Below, piece by piece: positions 27,279 to 36,663 of a DNA stretch of 64,000 bases. The notes under the pieces were generated by a model. It was not told where the DNA came from. It worked only from the letters and a program-made list of their open reading frames with translations, and made no database searches. This DNA is from Photorhabdus thracensis (GTDB lineage Bacteria; Pseudomonadota; Gammaproteobacteria; Enterobacterales; Enterobacteriaceae). Positions within the stretch are counted from its first letter, which is position 1. Each line of letters begins with the position of its first letter. A program made the translations under genes and the position numbers. Location of the stretch: contig NZ_CP011104.1 of NCBI RefSeq assembly GCF_001010285.1, positions 2,790,001 through 2,854,000 on the forward strand, read 5' to 3'.

Positions 27279-27551
27279 ATGAGCAGAACTGTTTTTTGTA
27301 CTTTCTTACAACGTGAAGCCGAGGGGCTGGATTTTCAGCTTTATCCGGGAGAGTTGGGCAAACGCATTTTCAATGAAATTTCCAAAGAAGCGTGGGGACA
27401 GTGGATGAGTAAACAAACCATGCTGATCAATGAGAAAAAGCTTAATACCATGAATCTGGAAGATCGTAAATTGCTTGAACAGGAAATGGCTAAATTTCTG
27501 TTCGAAGGTCATGATATTCAAATTGACGGATATACTCCACCAGAAAAATAA
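27279..27551 (+). CDS. yggX: Iron-trafficking/oxidative-damage protection protein YggX
   Basis: 90 residues starting [20 protein letters not shown], with the single conserved Cys7, [30 protein letters not shown] and the C-terminal KFLFEG. Full length for YggX, which protects Fe-S clusters such as that of MutY from oxidation. 30 bases after mutY; GAGGAT precedes the ATG. Confidence 0.96.
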   Translation: MSRTVFCTFLQREAEGLDFQLYPGELGKRIFNEISKEAWGQWMSKQTMLINEKKLNTMNLEDRKLLEQEMAKFLFEGHDIQIDGYTPPEK

Positions 27552-27614
27552 TATTCAGCTTTCATCAGAGCCGCTGGCTCTGATGCTGTATTCAACACCA
27601 GATGGCAATGTAAG

Positions 27615-28688
27615 ATGAAAAAACTGTTAGCTCTGTTTGTTATTGCCCCACTGCTCGTTTCCTGTACCAATACCAAAGATACCAAATACAACGAAGAATA
27701 TATAAAAGATACCAATGGTTTTGATATTTTGATGGGCCAATTTGCCCACAACATCGAAAACATTTGGGGGTTGCACGAAGTATTAATTGCTGGCCCAAAA
27801 GATTACGTTAAATATACCGATCAATACCAGACCCGCAGCCATATCAATTTTGAGGCCGGCACGATCACTATTGAGACAATTTCTCCGACAGACCCCACAA
27901 CATATTTGCGCAAAGCCATTATCACTACCTTATTAATGGGTGACGATCCAGGTTCTGTCGATCTCTATTCTGATATTAACGACATTCAGATCAGTAAAGA
28001 GCCCTTCCTTTACGGGCAGGTTATGGACAATAACGGTCAGCCTATCCGTTGGGAATGGCGGGCAGCACATTTTGCAGATTATCTGCTGACAAATAAATTA
28101 CAAAAACGCCAAACTGGTTTACATGTTATCTGGTCTGTCACCATGCAACTGGTACCAAACCATTTGGATAAACGCGCTCATAAATATCTGCCACTGATTC
28201 GTCAGGCTTCTATTAAATACGGGGTAGACGAATCCCTGATCCTAGCAATTATGCAAATAGAATCCAGTTTTAACCCATATGCCGTCAGCCGCTCTGATGC
28301 ACTTGGACTGATGCAGGTTGTACAGCATACCGCGGGCCGTGATGTCTTTAAGATGAAAGGCAAATCAGGACAACCAAGCCGTAGTTATCTGTTTGATCCA
28401 GAAAATAATATTGATGCCGGCACGGCATACTTATCGATATTACAAAACAGTTATTTGGGTGGCATTACTAACGCAACCTCCCGCCGTTATGCGGTAATAA
28501 CCGCTTACAATGGCGGTGCAGGCAGTGTATTACGGGTATTTTCCAGCGATAAGAAAAAAGCGGCTCAAATCATCAATGGAATGGCGCCGGGTGATATTTA
28601 TGAAACCCTGACAACTAGACACCCATCGGCAGAATCACGCCGCTACCTGATGAAAGTCAACACTGCCCAGAAAAGTTATCATCATTAA
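27615..28688 (+). CDS. mltC: Membrane-bound lytic murein transglycosylase C
   Basis: 357 residues. Lipoprotein signal [17 protein letters not shown], Cys17 lipobox. N-terminal DUF3393 domain, then the SLT catalytic domain from about residue 190: [20 protein letters not shown] (catalytic Glu in QIES), [27 protein letters not shown] and [16 protein letters not shown]. Cleaves peptidoglycan to 1,6-anhydro muropeptides. Last gene of the mutY operon. Confidence 0.96.
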   Translation: MKKLLALFVIAPLLVSCTNTKDTKYNEEYIKDTNGFDILMGQFAHNIENIWGLHEVLIAGPKDYVKYTDQYQTRSHINFEAGTITIETISPTDPTTYLRKAIITTLLMGDDPGSVDLYSDINDIQISKEPFLYGQVMDNNGQPIRWEWRAAHFADYLLTNKLQKRQTGLHVIWSVTMQLVPNHLDKRAHKYLPLIRQASIKYGVDESLILAIMQIESSFNPYAVSRSDALGLMQVVQHTAGRDVFKMKGKSGQPSRSYLFDPENNIDAGTAYLSILQNSYLGGITNATSRRYAVITAYNGGAGSVLRVFSSDKKKAAQIINGMAPGDIYETLTTRHPSAESRRYLMKVNTAQKSYHH

Positions 28689-28710
28689 AACGCTAGAGCG
28701 ATAACATAAT

Positions 28711-28748
28711 AACGGAGAGCAATTTTTCTACTCTCCGTTATTTTTTTG
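28711..28748 (+). terminator. Terminator after mltC
   Basis: AACGGAGAG (28711-28719) pairs with CTCTCCGTT (28731-28739), followed by ATTTTTTTG. Ends the mutY-yggX-mltC transcript. Confidence 0.9.
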
Positions 28749-28848
28749 CCTATATTTTTAACTAATCGAGTAATTTCAAAGCACAAGTCACTATTTCAAA
28801 AGAAATATATTGACGGGTTCTACCGAATACGGTTTAATGCGCCCCGTT

Positions 28849-28924
28849 GCCCGGATAGCTCAGTCGGTAGAGCAGAGGATTGAAAATCCTCGTGTCGGTG
28901 GTTCGATTCCGCCTCCGGGCACCA
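28849..28924 (+). tRNA. tRNA-Phe (GAA anticodon)
   Basis: 76 nt from GCCCGGATAGCTCAG to GGGCACCA with encoded CCA. Cloverleaf: acceptor GCCCGGA/TCCGGGC, D-arm GCTCAGTCGGTAGAGC, anticodon arm GAGGATTGAAAATCCTC with GAA, T-arm GTCGGTGGTTCGATTCCGCC in part. A tRNA-Phe lies near mltC in E. coli (pheV) and is a frequent island integration site. Everything to its right in this window looks like accessory DNA. Confidence 0.98.
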
Positions 28925-29061
28925 AAATTTTAAGGCTCATTTGTTTTAGTTATCATAGACTTAACAAGTAAGTTAAAATTTATGGCCGTTAAGAGAATGT
29001 TAAACAATGGGTGTTCTGATTTGCCTACTCAGTGTTTAAAAAGCCGTAAATAAAGAATACA

Positions 29062-29085
29062 GAGCGCTTGCATTTGCAAGCGCTC
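29062..29085. repeat. Perfect hairpin before the IS1182-type element
   Basis: GAGCGCTTGC, loop ATTT, GCAAGCGCTC. No T-run follows. Possibly an end structure of the element or an RNA stem. Confidence 0.6.
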
Positions 29086-29092
29086 AGATTAT

Positions 29093-30658
29093 TGACAAAG
29101 TGCTGGTTTTTTATCCGGCATTTTGTTTTAATTAAGTTCCGTTCACTCAACGGAGCTTGCCACCATGTTAAGACCCCCCCCTCTCCAGACTTTCCCGCCA
29201 GAAACGCTCTCGCTTGACGAGCTGGTCCCTAAAAATCATTTGGTCCGTCAAGTCGATGCTGCCATTGATTTCGAATTTATCCGCGAATTAGTCGCCCCGT
29301 TGTATTGCCACAATAATGGCCGTCCTGCTATCGATCCGGTCATGCTGATTAAAATGATGTGACTCGGCTACTTGTTTGGCGTCCCCAGTGAACGCCGTCT
29401 GGTACAGGAAATTCAGGTTAATGTGGCTTACCGCTGGTTTCTGCGCCTCGGACTGACAGAAAAGGTCCCTGATGCCTCAACCCTGAGCCAGAACCGCCGC
29501 CGCCGTTTCAATCATACCGCGGTCTTCCAACAGATTTTTGACCACATTGTTGAACAGGCGATAGCCAAAGGATTTGTGGGCGGACACGTACTCTATACCG
29601 ACAGCACCCACCTGAAAGCCAGTGCCAATCCGCATAAATCGGAGAATGTCATGCGGTCGGTTCCCCCCGGCGCCTATGTTGACGCACTGGATAAAGCCGT
29701 CACTCAAGACCGGGCGGCAGCTGGAAAAAAAGCCTGAAGCCAGCCCTAAAGGAACGGCAGAGAAAGACGAAGGTCAGTACCGTCGATCCGGAAAGCGGGT
29801 TTATGCACCGGACCAACAAACCCAGGGGGTTCTTTTACCTTGACCACCGTACCGTGGATGGGCAAGTCGGTATTATCACCGATACCTACGCCACACCGGG
29901 TAATGTCCACGACAGCCAGCCTTTTATCAAGCGTTTGACGCGTCAGTTAGAGCGTTTTGCTCTCAATCCCCTCGCGGTTGGGTTGGATGCGGGCTATTTT
30001 ACGGCCCCGGTTTGTTATCTGACGGAACAGTTAGGCATTATCCCCATCATAGGTTATCGCCGGCCGAATAAGGGACCAAATACCTTTCAGAAGAAACATT
30101 TCACCTATGACCAGCTACAGGATTGTTATGTCTGCCCGCAGGGAGAAAAACTGATTTATACCACAACCGACCGTCAGGGATACCGGCATTATCAGGCCCC
30201 GGCGGCTATCTGCCAGTGTTGCCCGCAGCGTGATGCCTGCACGCACGCGAAAGGCGGAAAAACGATAACCCGTCATATCTGGGAGGCCAGTAAAGAGCAG
30301 GCCAGAGAAAACCGGCTAACGGAATGGGGTAAAAAAGTTTACAAGCGACGAAAGGAAACAATAGAGCGCAGTTTTGCGGATGCGAAGCAACATCACGGGC
30401 ACCGTTATGCCCATTTTCGCGGGTTGCAGAAGGTGCAAATACAGTGTCTTTTGGCGGCAACTGCCCAAAATATCAAGAAGATAGCCTTGCTGGTCGCGAT
30501 GCTTTGTTGTTTTTATCTCTGGAGGGCGAGCCAGTCAATGCCCGCGAAGCGAAAATAACGCCCTGACGGGCGATTGAATCGGGTCAATGAGGAAAATGAG
30601 TTGTATTATGATTCGTAATGAAAGGAACAAACCCCATTATTTTCAATGGGGTTTGTCA
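29093..30658 (+). mobile_element. Degenerate IS1182-family-like insertion sequence
   Basis: Contains a broken transposase (next entry). Ends are not certain; the outermost matching bases are TGACAAA at 29093-29099 and its inverse TTTGTCA at 30652-30658. A near-perfect palindrome (ACAAACCCCATT...AATGGGGTTTGT) lies at the right end. The right boundary coincides with the premature end of the radical SAM gene. Confidence 0.5.
29165..30558 (+). pseudogene. IS1182-family-like transposase, broken by a stop and frameshifts
   Basis: Three pieces in different frames make up one transposase. The first reads from MLRPPPLQTFPPETLSLDEL to VMLIKMM, then an in-frame TGA at 29360. The next continues FGVPSERRLVQEIQ to about 29737. 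A third, from roughly 29803, gives FFYLDHRTVDGQVGIITDTY and the C-terminal ERSFADAKQHHGHRYAHFRG with Cys-rich QCCPQRDACTHAKGG. DDE elements are recognisable (YTDSTHLKA; GLDAGYFT; ERSFADAK). At least one nonsense change and one or two indels: not functional. Confidence 0.85.
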
Positions 30659-31092
30659 GCGGTCTGGATTTGTTTTTGTTTTAAGCCACGAGCCTTATTC
30701 ATTTGCTCAGTATGTCCATCAACAGAAATAACCCAGAGCAAATCAGGACGCAGACAGGCAGGAAAACGTGTGCCATTGGTGAGCACTTCGATGAAATACC
30801 CTTTTTTCACACATTCCGCCAGAAAATCGAGTATCTTGGGGTAAAGTGTAATTTCTCCATCCGCTTCAATCCGAAAGAGCGTATCACTCGGATTAAAACG
30901 TTCCATAATTCGTGTTATCGAATTAATAACTGCTTCCGTGTTCACTTTCGCTCGCTTTACCTCGCAATAGCTGCAACGTAAGTTACAGGAGGTTTTTATC
31001 ACAATATTACGATAACGGCGTACCCTACGGGTTAAGGGAGGCCAAGCTGAAGGTGGTTGAATACTATGTATTACATTAGTTATATCTGACAT
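30643..31092 (-). pseudogene. Radical SAM protein, N-terminal half (possible BtrN-type cyclitol dehydrogenase)
   Basis: 149 codons with the Cx3Cx2C cluster motif in IKTSCNLRCSYCEVKRA (about residues 35-42). Radical SAM core strands follow: RIEADGEITLYPKILDF, IEVLTNGTRF, LLWVISVDGHTEQMNKARG. It stops at KPH where an IS-like end begins. Related enzymes are about 250 residues or more, so the C-terminal half and any auxiliary cluster are gone. In butirosin synthesis the radical SAM enzyme BtrN oxidises 2-deoxy-scyllo-inosamine. The neighbouring inosose synthase suggests the same role here, but this is inferred from context, not strong sequence identity. Confidence 0.65.
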
Positions 31093-31251
31093 AACATCCC
31101 CTAAGAACCTGATTACTGCGTATAGAACACATTTGTAATAACCTCTAGAAACGGAGAACGCTAATATAGTACCGGTCAGTTTTAACTTCTTTTTTGCCGC
31201 TTTCCGTTGAACAATTGTCGGACAGGCTGTAACCAGATTATGATTAAATTT

Positions 31252-32484
31252 TCAGGTTGATTGAAAAATATGTAGGCGCAACATTGATTCGACTAAATCA
31301 ACAGGCACAAGTGTTAAGGGATGCCCTTCACTATTCCAAAGGGGGACTCCCAATTCATTTAACAAAATCATCGGAATTTCATTGGATTTAGCGTGTAGAT
31401 AGCCACGTTTATTATCAGATTGAAGTATCTGCATAATGGCTTCCAGTGTTGTTCCTACTGGTGTCTTGATATCGACGCCGTTAAGGTGAATCAGACGGTA
31501 GTGCATATCACGTGCTTCAGATGTCAACAAACCAAAGGTATGAGAAATTTCGGCAGCAACTATCATGCCAAGTGCCACGGATTCGCCATGGGTCAGTTTT
31601 CCTTTACAACTTAATTCGATAGCGTGCCCTACAGTGTGGCCATATTCGAATATAAGAGCATGCTGCCTTTCCCGCTTATCGTTAACCATGGCTTTTTGTT
31701 TGGTGAGAGCACCCGCTTGAACTATGTGTGCAAGTGTTTGTTCGTCGTAATGTGCTTCTGCATTCAGTGTGCGGGTTAAAAATGGGATATTCTCAGTTTC
31801 TAATATCAACACATTTTTAATGATTTCGCATAACCCTGACCGCAAGTGTTGGGGCGGTAACGTCAGCAGAAAAGCAGTATCGGCAAAAACGGCTTCGGGT
31901 GTATGAAAACATCCCATAAGGTTTTTGCCTTGTGGCATGTTCACTGCTTGTTTAAGTGAAATAACTGAATCGCTCATTGCGATCAGGCTAGTGGGAATAT
32001 GCACGAAGCGAATACCACGAAAGAGTAATGCGGCCAGCAATCCTGCTATATTTCCGATGACACCTCCTCCCATCGCGATAATCACACTTTTACGGTCAAT
32101 ACTGGCATTAAGCAATTTATTTGCAAGATAATCTAATGTGTTTAGTGATTTATTGGCTTCTCCTTCTGGGATTGACCAGATCCAAACCGGCACCTTTGTT
32201 TTTAGTGTTAGCCGTTGTGCGAAAGGTGTAGCATGAAGCTGGTTGACGGTATCGTCAGTAATGATATGCAGAGAAGATGCCTCCATTTCAGCTAAATGTG
32301 CTGAAATTTCCTCTGTGCAGTGACTCCCTATCCAGAAAGGATAGGCAGAATCTTCAAAGCGCAATTCAATTTTACTCATAGAATGCGCATCATCTTGAGA
32401 TGAACAGGATAATATATTGCTTTTGTCATTTGGCTTATGAGTATTAATGGATATTGCAATGCAATTTTTTTCATTATTTATCAT
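31252..32484 (-). CDS. 2-deoxy-scyllo-inosose synthase-like sugar phosphate cyclase (BtrC type)
   Basis: 410 residues from the first ATG; a start at 32379 (MSKIELRFEDSAYPFW) gives 374, closer to BtrC. Dehydroquinate synthase fold: NAD loop AMGGGVIGNIAG; RGIRFVHIPTSLIAMSDSVI; zinc ligands in LCEIIKN, FEYGHTVGHAIE and HGESVALGM. The stretch SLKQAVNMPQGKNLMGCF matches the KQAVN...GKNL signature I recall for BtrC-type DOI synthases rather than the KTGVN of true dehydroquinate synthases. Later DNKRGY and PMILLNELGVP also fit. Converts glucose-6-phosphate to 2-deoxy-scyllo-inosose with NAD and a divalent metal, the first step to 2-deoxystreptamine. Intact. Confidence 0.85.
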   Translation of the reverse strand: MINNEKNCIAISINTHKPNDKSNILSCSSQDDAHSMSKIELRFEDSAYPFWIGSHCTEEISAHLAEMEASSLHIITDDTVNQLHATPFAQRLTLKTKVPVWIWSIPEGEANKSLNTLDYLANKLLNASIDRKSVIIAMGGGVIGNIAGLLAALLFRGIRFVHIPTSLIAMSDSVISLKQAVNMPQGKNLMGCFHTPEAVFADTAFLLTLPPQHLRSGLCEIIKNVLILETENIPFLTRTLNAEAHYDEQTLAHIVQAGALTKQKAMVNDKRERQHALIFEYGHTVGHAIELSCKGKLTHGESVALGMIVAAEISHTFGLLTSEARDMHYRLIHLNGVDIKTPVGTTLEAIMQILQSDNKRGYLHAKSNEIPMILLNELGVPLWNSEGHPLTLVPVDLVESMLRLHIFQST

Positions 32485-32501
32485 TTTATTATTACCTGCG
32501 A

Positions 32502-32777
32502 TTAAATTGATAATGGCATTGACTCATCAGATGATTGTGCATTAAGTTTCTTGTTTATTATTTCCACGAAGTTATTAATCTCCACAGATAGAGGCTCGTA
32601 TTTCGACCAGCTCAAAGTACAGTCAAGAAGTGCTTCCAGACGTACCATAAATTCAATGGCATCACGTGCAGGGATCTCCAACCGTCCTCGCTCGATTAAT
32701 CCTTCTGCGTCATCTCCCGTTGTTTCACAGGCGATTTTTATAATTAATTGACGAATATAACTTACTGATATTGACAT
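32502..32777 (-). CDS. Small acyl-carrier-protein-like protein lacking the usual serine
   Basis: 91 residues from ATG at 32777 (GGGAGA upstream); start overlaps the deacetylase stop by 16 bases. Four-helix carrier-like pattern: VSYIRQLIIKIACETTGDDA, then LIERGRLEIPARDAIEFMVRLEALL and VEIINKKL. In carrier proteins the second helix begins with D-S-L, whose Ser carries phosphopantetheine; here the aligned residues read P-A-R. Either it is a non-carrier relative, or my alignment is off. Butirosin uses a carrier (BtrI) for its side chain, but no partner ligase is seen here. Confidence 0.45.
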   Translation of the reverse strand: MSISVSYIRQLIIKIACETTGDDAEGLIERGRLEIPARDAIEFMVRLEALLDCTLSWSKYEPLSVEINNFVEIINKKLNAQSSDESMPLSI

Positions 32778-33535
32778 GATTTCTCCCAAAATCTTTCTGC
32801 ATGGTGAACGGTTTTCCCTGTATGGAAACACGTCTGTGCCAGACGTTGTGCATGAGCAATAATTGCATTAATCGTTTCCTGATCGGTTTGGCTGGCATAA
32901 TGAGATAGTGCTGCGTATTTATCCGCTAATGTTTGATCAATACCGATAGCTTCTAGTACTCTGAATTTTCGCTCTGTCAGCTGCTTTTCCAAAATATCCA
33001 GTGTAAACTCAGCTGCATAGGGTAGATCTTCGTAAAAAGCGAGTTGCCATTGATGATTCTGTAATGAACAAATGGCGTGATGGACAATCTGATGGTCTAT
33101 ATGGTGACCAATGGCAGCTGGCGCAATCACAATATCGGGGTTAGACTCCGCTAAGACTTGATGTAGCTTCTCCAATACAATTGAAGTTCGTATGTCATCA
33201 GTAAGTTGTTTCTGATTAAATTGCAATTGGCGCTCATTTCCATCGTCATAGCCGGACAAGCTGGAATCTGATAGACCAAGAGGATATAACTTCATCTTAA
33301 AATTTTGACAAAAAGTCTGCTCTTCTTTTACCCGTACTTCACTGATAATGGCGGCTCCCGAATTGCGCAGGGATTTAGGAAGCGCCCACCGACTTTGGGT
33401 AAATACAGTCACAACCTCTAATGTAGATACAGCCGCAAGTTGTGAGACGAAGCCTCCTATCGAATAAGCAATATCATCGGGATGTGGAGCAATTAGGGTC
33501 AGGCGTTTACCATACCAGTCTTTTATTCTGCTCAT
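32762..33535 (-). CDS. PIG-L/LmbE-family N-deacetylase (BtrD/Neo16-like role)
   Basis: 257 residues from the ATG overlapping the aminotransferase stop (ATGA; AAAGG upstream). Zinc-binding PIG-L signature IAPHPDDIAYSIGG (residues 15-28; His18, Asp20-Asp21) and second metal histidine in IGHHIDHQIVHHAI. The family removes N-acetyl groups from GlcNAc-type sugars. In 2-deoxystreptamine antibiotics such an enzyme deacetylates 2'-N-acetylparomamine. Here the substrate is inferred from the operon. No glycosyltransferase that would make that substrate is seen in the window. Confidence 0.85.
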   Translation of the reverse strand: MSRIKDWYGKRLTLIAPHPDDIAYSIGGFVSQLAAVSTLEVVTVFTQSRWALPKSLRNSGAAIISEVRVKEEQTFCQNFKMKLYPLGLSDSSLSGYDDGNERQLQFNQKQLTDDIRTSIVLEKLHQVLAESNPDIVIAPAAIGHHIDHQIVHHAICSLQNHQWQLAFYEDLPYAAEFTLDILEKQLTERKFRVLEAIGIDQTLADKYAALSHYASQTDQETINAIIAHAQRLAQTCFHTGKTVHHAERFWEKSCQYQ

Positions 33536-34781
33536 ATTGCATACCTTTGTAACCAATGGATAGCATCGGCAGCAGGCATAACATCACTGGCACCATCGAT
33601 CATATTGAATGCAGCTTCCATTTGCCGTTCAATAGAGACATGGATTTGGTGCTGCGTAGAAAAGTGCTGAGCAAGTTCTGAAAATACCTGCTTGAAGCGT
33701 ATCTCCAATTCCGTTAAAACGACTTCAGTTGCTAGTGAGATAGCCTGATTATCAAACTTATACAGTAACAGGCAGTGTTTAGCGCAAGTCGTATAGAAAG
33801 CCTCATCCAATTCTGGCGTTGCACAAATAAATTGTAGTAATGGCCCATCTCCCATCACTTTTATTGGCAATTCTGTCTGTGCAATCAGTATGCGTAATGT
33901 GTTTGCCAGCATTGACCCACACGTAGCCAGGCGTTCGTAGCCTCGTTCGTTATGCATATATTTCAATGTGGCTAAAGCCGCAACAATAGGCACTGTGTCA
34001 AAGTAGGCGGTATAGGTCATGTGCTTAGCTTTTTGCATCATGTCAGCAGGCCCGACGAGGCAGGATAAACGTTGTCCATTGCATAGACCTTTGGCAAAGG
34101 TATAAAAATCAGCCTGTTCGCCAAGAACCTGTGGTAACGCAGAACCCGCCACTGAACGATAACCATTTTTGACTTCATCACTGCAAAATAGAACGCCATA
34201 TTCACGGGCAAGATAGGCTATTTTTTTAATGTTTCTGGTTTGATATGCACATAATCAGGAGAAATCATCACCATTGCGACTTCGCCATTGTGGTCTTCTA
34301 ACACCTCAGCCAATAATTCGGGTATGAAGTAGAAATCGATAATGCCGCTTTCATTTGGTTGCAAAAAATGGGAAGACGAAGCCCATAAATCCCCCCAACC
34401 GTGGTAACCTGCACTGGCGATGATTTTTTTTCCTGTTATCTTCCTAGCACACTGGACAACGGCACGGCAGGCTTCAGTTCCTGAGCTGAAAAAGGCAACT
34501 TGCCCATTGGGTATACCACTGTCAGCAACAATAATCTCTGCAAGAGCCTCAAAAGGTTCTGACCAGCAGGTGGAAGATCCCAATTTATTATTTAAACTAT
34601 CGATGACTGCTTCTGTGACTGCCGGATGATGGTGTCCCAACGTGATGCTACCTTTGCCATTCATTAGGTCAATATAGTCTCTTCCATCACTAAGTCTGAC
34701 GGTAGCACCACTTGCGGATAAAGCATGTAAGTTTGGTGCTGGAACGACAACAGTAGAAGCGATTTTTTCAGATTTACTCAT
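33532..34781 (-). pseudogene. Class III (GSA-type) aminotransferase with one-base frameshift
   Basis: Start ATG at 34781 overlaps the previous stop and has GGAG upstream. The first part (HALSASGATVRLSDGRDYID; FFSSGTEACRAVVQCAR; GYHGWGD) runs to PETLKK and stops at TAG, 34218-34220. Adding one A to the run of seven A there continues IAYLAREYGVLFCSDEVKNG into the second part, which holds the PLP lysine in YTFAKGLCNGQ. Restored length about 416 residues, normal for the family. BtrB/Neo18-type enzymes of this class aminate the 6' position in neamine synthesis. Either a sequencing error, a real mutation, or slippage on the A-run. Confidence 0.8.
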
Positions 34782-36663
34782 AGGCACTCCTCAATATTTC
34801 AGTCGATTGCATACTTTCGATAATCAAGTCGTGGTACTGGGTCAAAGTTTGAAATAACAAGGTGAGATCTTCACATAAACGCATCTTACCTATAGGGCTA
34901 AATTGACGTACATCCCGGCGGAAACCGTCGAGTAGTAAAAGCAGTGCAACAGGTAAGGAGGTGTATATCACGGGTGAATTATCATTCTCTGCCTTGTTAG
35001 CGTTGTACATCAACTGTAGCGTGGCGGGCGGCAGATGATATACCAATAGAAAAACTGCTATCTCCAATTCTGACCAGCTTATGCCTCCCCAATTAGCTTC
35101 CTGCTGAAAACGGTAGAGATGCCCGTCATTGCCAATTTGCCAGTGCCAATCACCAAAGGCATGACTAAGGGAAGAACGTATTGGTCTTGTACTTCCCGCA
35201 AAAGGAGGAATATTGAGCGAATTGAGCCAGATAGGTAAGTCAGGTAATTTGTGTTCACCCATTTTGTATTGCAAGCGTCCCCATGCATGACGAATAGCTG
35301 CTCCTATTGGAATTTGAGGTAGCTGGCCGGAAATAGCCATCAATGATGATTGGCTAGTAGATTGAATAACCGTGTTGCACTGTGTAAGCCAAACCTGCTG
35401 ATTTTCATGAGGAGTTTCAGCTATAAGATCGCGTAATGGACGTAACCCCGGAAGATGTTGAGATATATGATAACCGTCAAGAAACCACGCCTCAGGGTGG
35501 GCAGTATTGGTTTGCTTCATTCGATTGAATTCGGTCAGTCCATAGGTACTTTCTCCTATAAACCTCAAGTGCAATAAGGGTTTTTCATGTCTATCCATAA
35601 CTAACAAGGGAGTTTTTTTGGGGTTAATCAGCCTTCTTGCATATTTTTCCATTGCTGGCGAATTCCAGGGCAACCAAGCCTCACCCAAGCCATATCTCTT
35701 TTCCATTGTTGGGCAATGGATAAATATCTGTGTATCCGCGTCATTTATTACTGTCGAATTTAATAAATCAGACGCGGGTATCGTAGACACCAGCGCAGAA
35801 AGAAAATGGCAGTGATCATTTTTTAACAAAAGTTGCCAGAGTGGACGTCGTTCACGTACCATCAGCGGTGATCGCGAAAAGACGGTTGACCATGAAGCGG
35901 ATTTTGTGATTTTTCTCACTTGCCCAATGCTAGCAAACCAGATGTTTTTTACTTTAAAGGCTAACGATTGCGCAAGTATTTTAACAGTACTGCCGGTATC
36001 GGGCTGATCATCAACAATCACGACGTCTGAACGTTCTGATTGCGTGTCAATAAGACGAAATAGAGAATCTAGCTCCGAAGGGTGATATTGGCAATAAGCA
36101 TCAATATTCCTTAAAGGGCGTAGTGTTATCCATGCAGGGGGCACACCATTAATCTGCGTTAATCCTGCAACCCAACGTGGAGTAAGAAAACTCCCACCAC
36201 TACGGAGACCGATAACTACGATGGGACGCCCAGAGGCAAATTGGCGGGCGAAACGGATTGCATCATCCACACAAACTTCGGTATCCCCTAAATCATAGCC
36301 ATAACACTCTGGCAAGGGGAGTGCTAGAATACGTGTCAGTAAGTCCATCCAAGGAGAAAACTGACCTTGCAATACAAGGCTTATTTGTTGGGAATACTTC
36401 ATTTCTGCCGTGATCTTGTGACCACAAGCTATAGACAAAGCTGCCTGCTGTGCATGTGTAGCAGAAAATTTGGCCTGATGGCGGATTGATAACGGCTGTT
36501 GACTCACTTCAGTAAGAAGACTCAGATCACTCCATACCTGTCCCAGAGCACAGGCTGATACATAACCATTACCATTTTGAGCATATTCGGTGGCGAATAA
36601 CTTCTTCACTAACTCTGAGGGCGTAATCTGTATTCTGGCGACATTGTTAGGATGTTTGGTCAT
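34774..36663 (-). CDS. Phosphoribosyltransferase-domain protein (BtrL-like role proposed)
   Basis: 629 residues from ATG at 36663 (GAGGATAG upstream), 8 bases after the giant gene. Around residues 140-230 is a PRTase fold: RPIVVIGLRSGGSFLTPRW, then the PRPP-binding loop DVVIVDDQPDTGSTVKILAQ. The remainder, about 400 residues including LRFIGESTYGLTEFNRMKQT and HAFGDWHWQIGNDGHLYRFQ, looks like a separate kinase-like or substrate domain that I cannot name. In butirosin, BtrL uses PRPP to ribosylate neamine and BtrP removes the phosphate. The histidine phosphatase in this operon would be the partner. Role inferred from domain and context. Confidence 0.65.
   Translation of the reverse strand: MTKHPNNVARIQITPSELVKKLFATEYAQNGNGYVSACALGQVWSDLSLLTEVSQQPLSIRHQAKFSATHAQQAALSIACGHKITAEMKYSQQISLVLQGQFSPWMDLLTRILALPLPECYGYDLGDTEVCVDDAIRFARQFASGRPIVVIGLRSGGSFLTPRWVAGLTQINGVPPAWITLRPLRNIDAYCQYHPSELDSLFRLIDTQSERSDVVIVDDQPDTGSTVKILAQSLAFKVKNIWFASIGQVRKITKSASWSTVFSRSPLMVRERRPLWQLLLKNDHCHFLSALVSTIPASDLLNSTVINDADTQIFIHCPTMEKRYGLGEAWLPWNSPAMEKYARRLINPKKTPLLVMDRHEKPLLHLRFIGESTYGLTEFNRMKQTNTAHPEAWFLDGYHISQHLPGLRPLRDLIAETPHENQQVWLTQCNTVIQSTSQSSLMAISGQLPQIPIGAAIRHAWGRLQYKMGEHKLPDLPIWLNSLNIPPFAGSTRPIRSSLSHAFGDWHWQIGNDGHLYRFQQEANWGGISWSELEIAVFLLVYHLPPATLQLMYNANKAENDNSPVIYTSLPVALLLLLDGFRRDVRQFSPIGKMRLCEDLTLLFQTLTQYHDLIIESMQSTEILRSAYE

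Noticed and set aside
31252..32484. Calling the cyclase aroB (3-dehydroquinate synthase)
   Set aside because: The KQAVN...GKNLMGCF segment and the operon of inosose-type genes fit 2-deoxy-scyllo-inosose synthase better than AroB.
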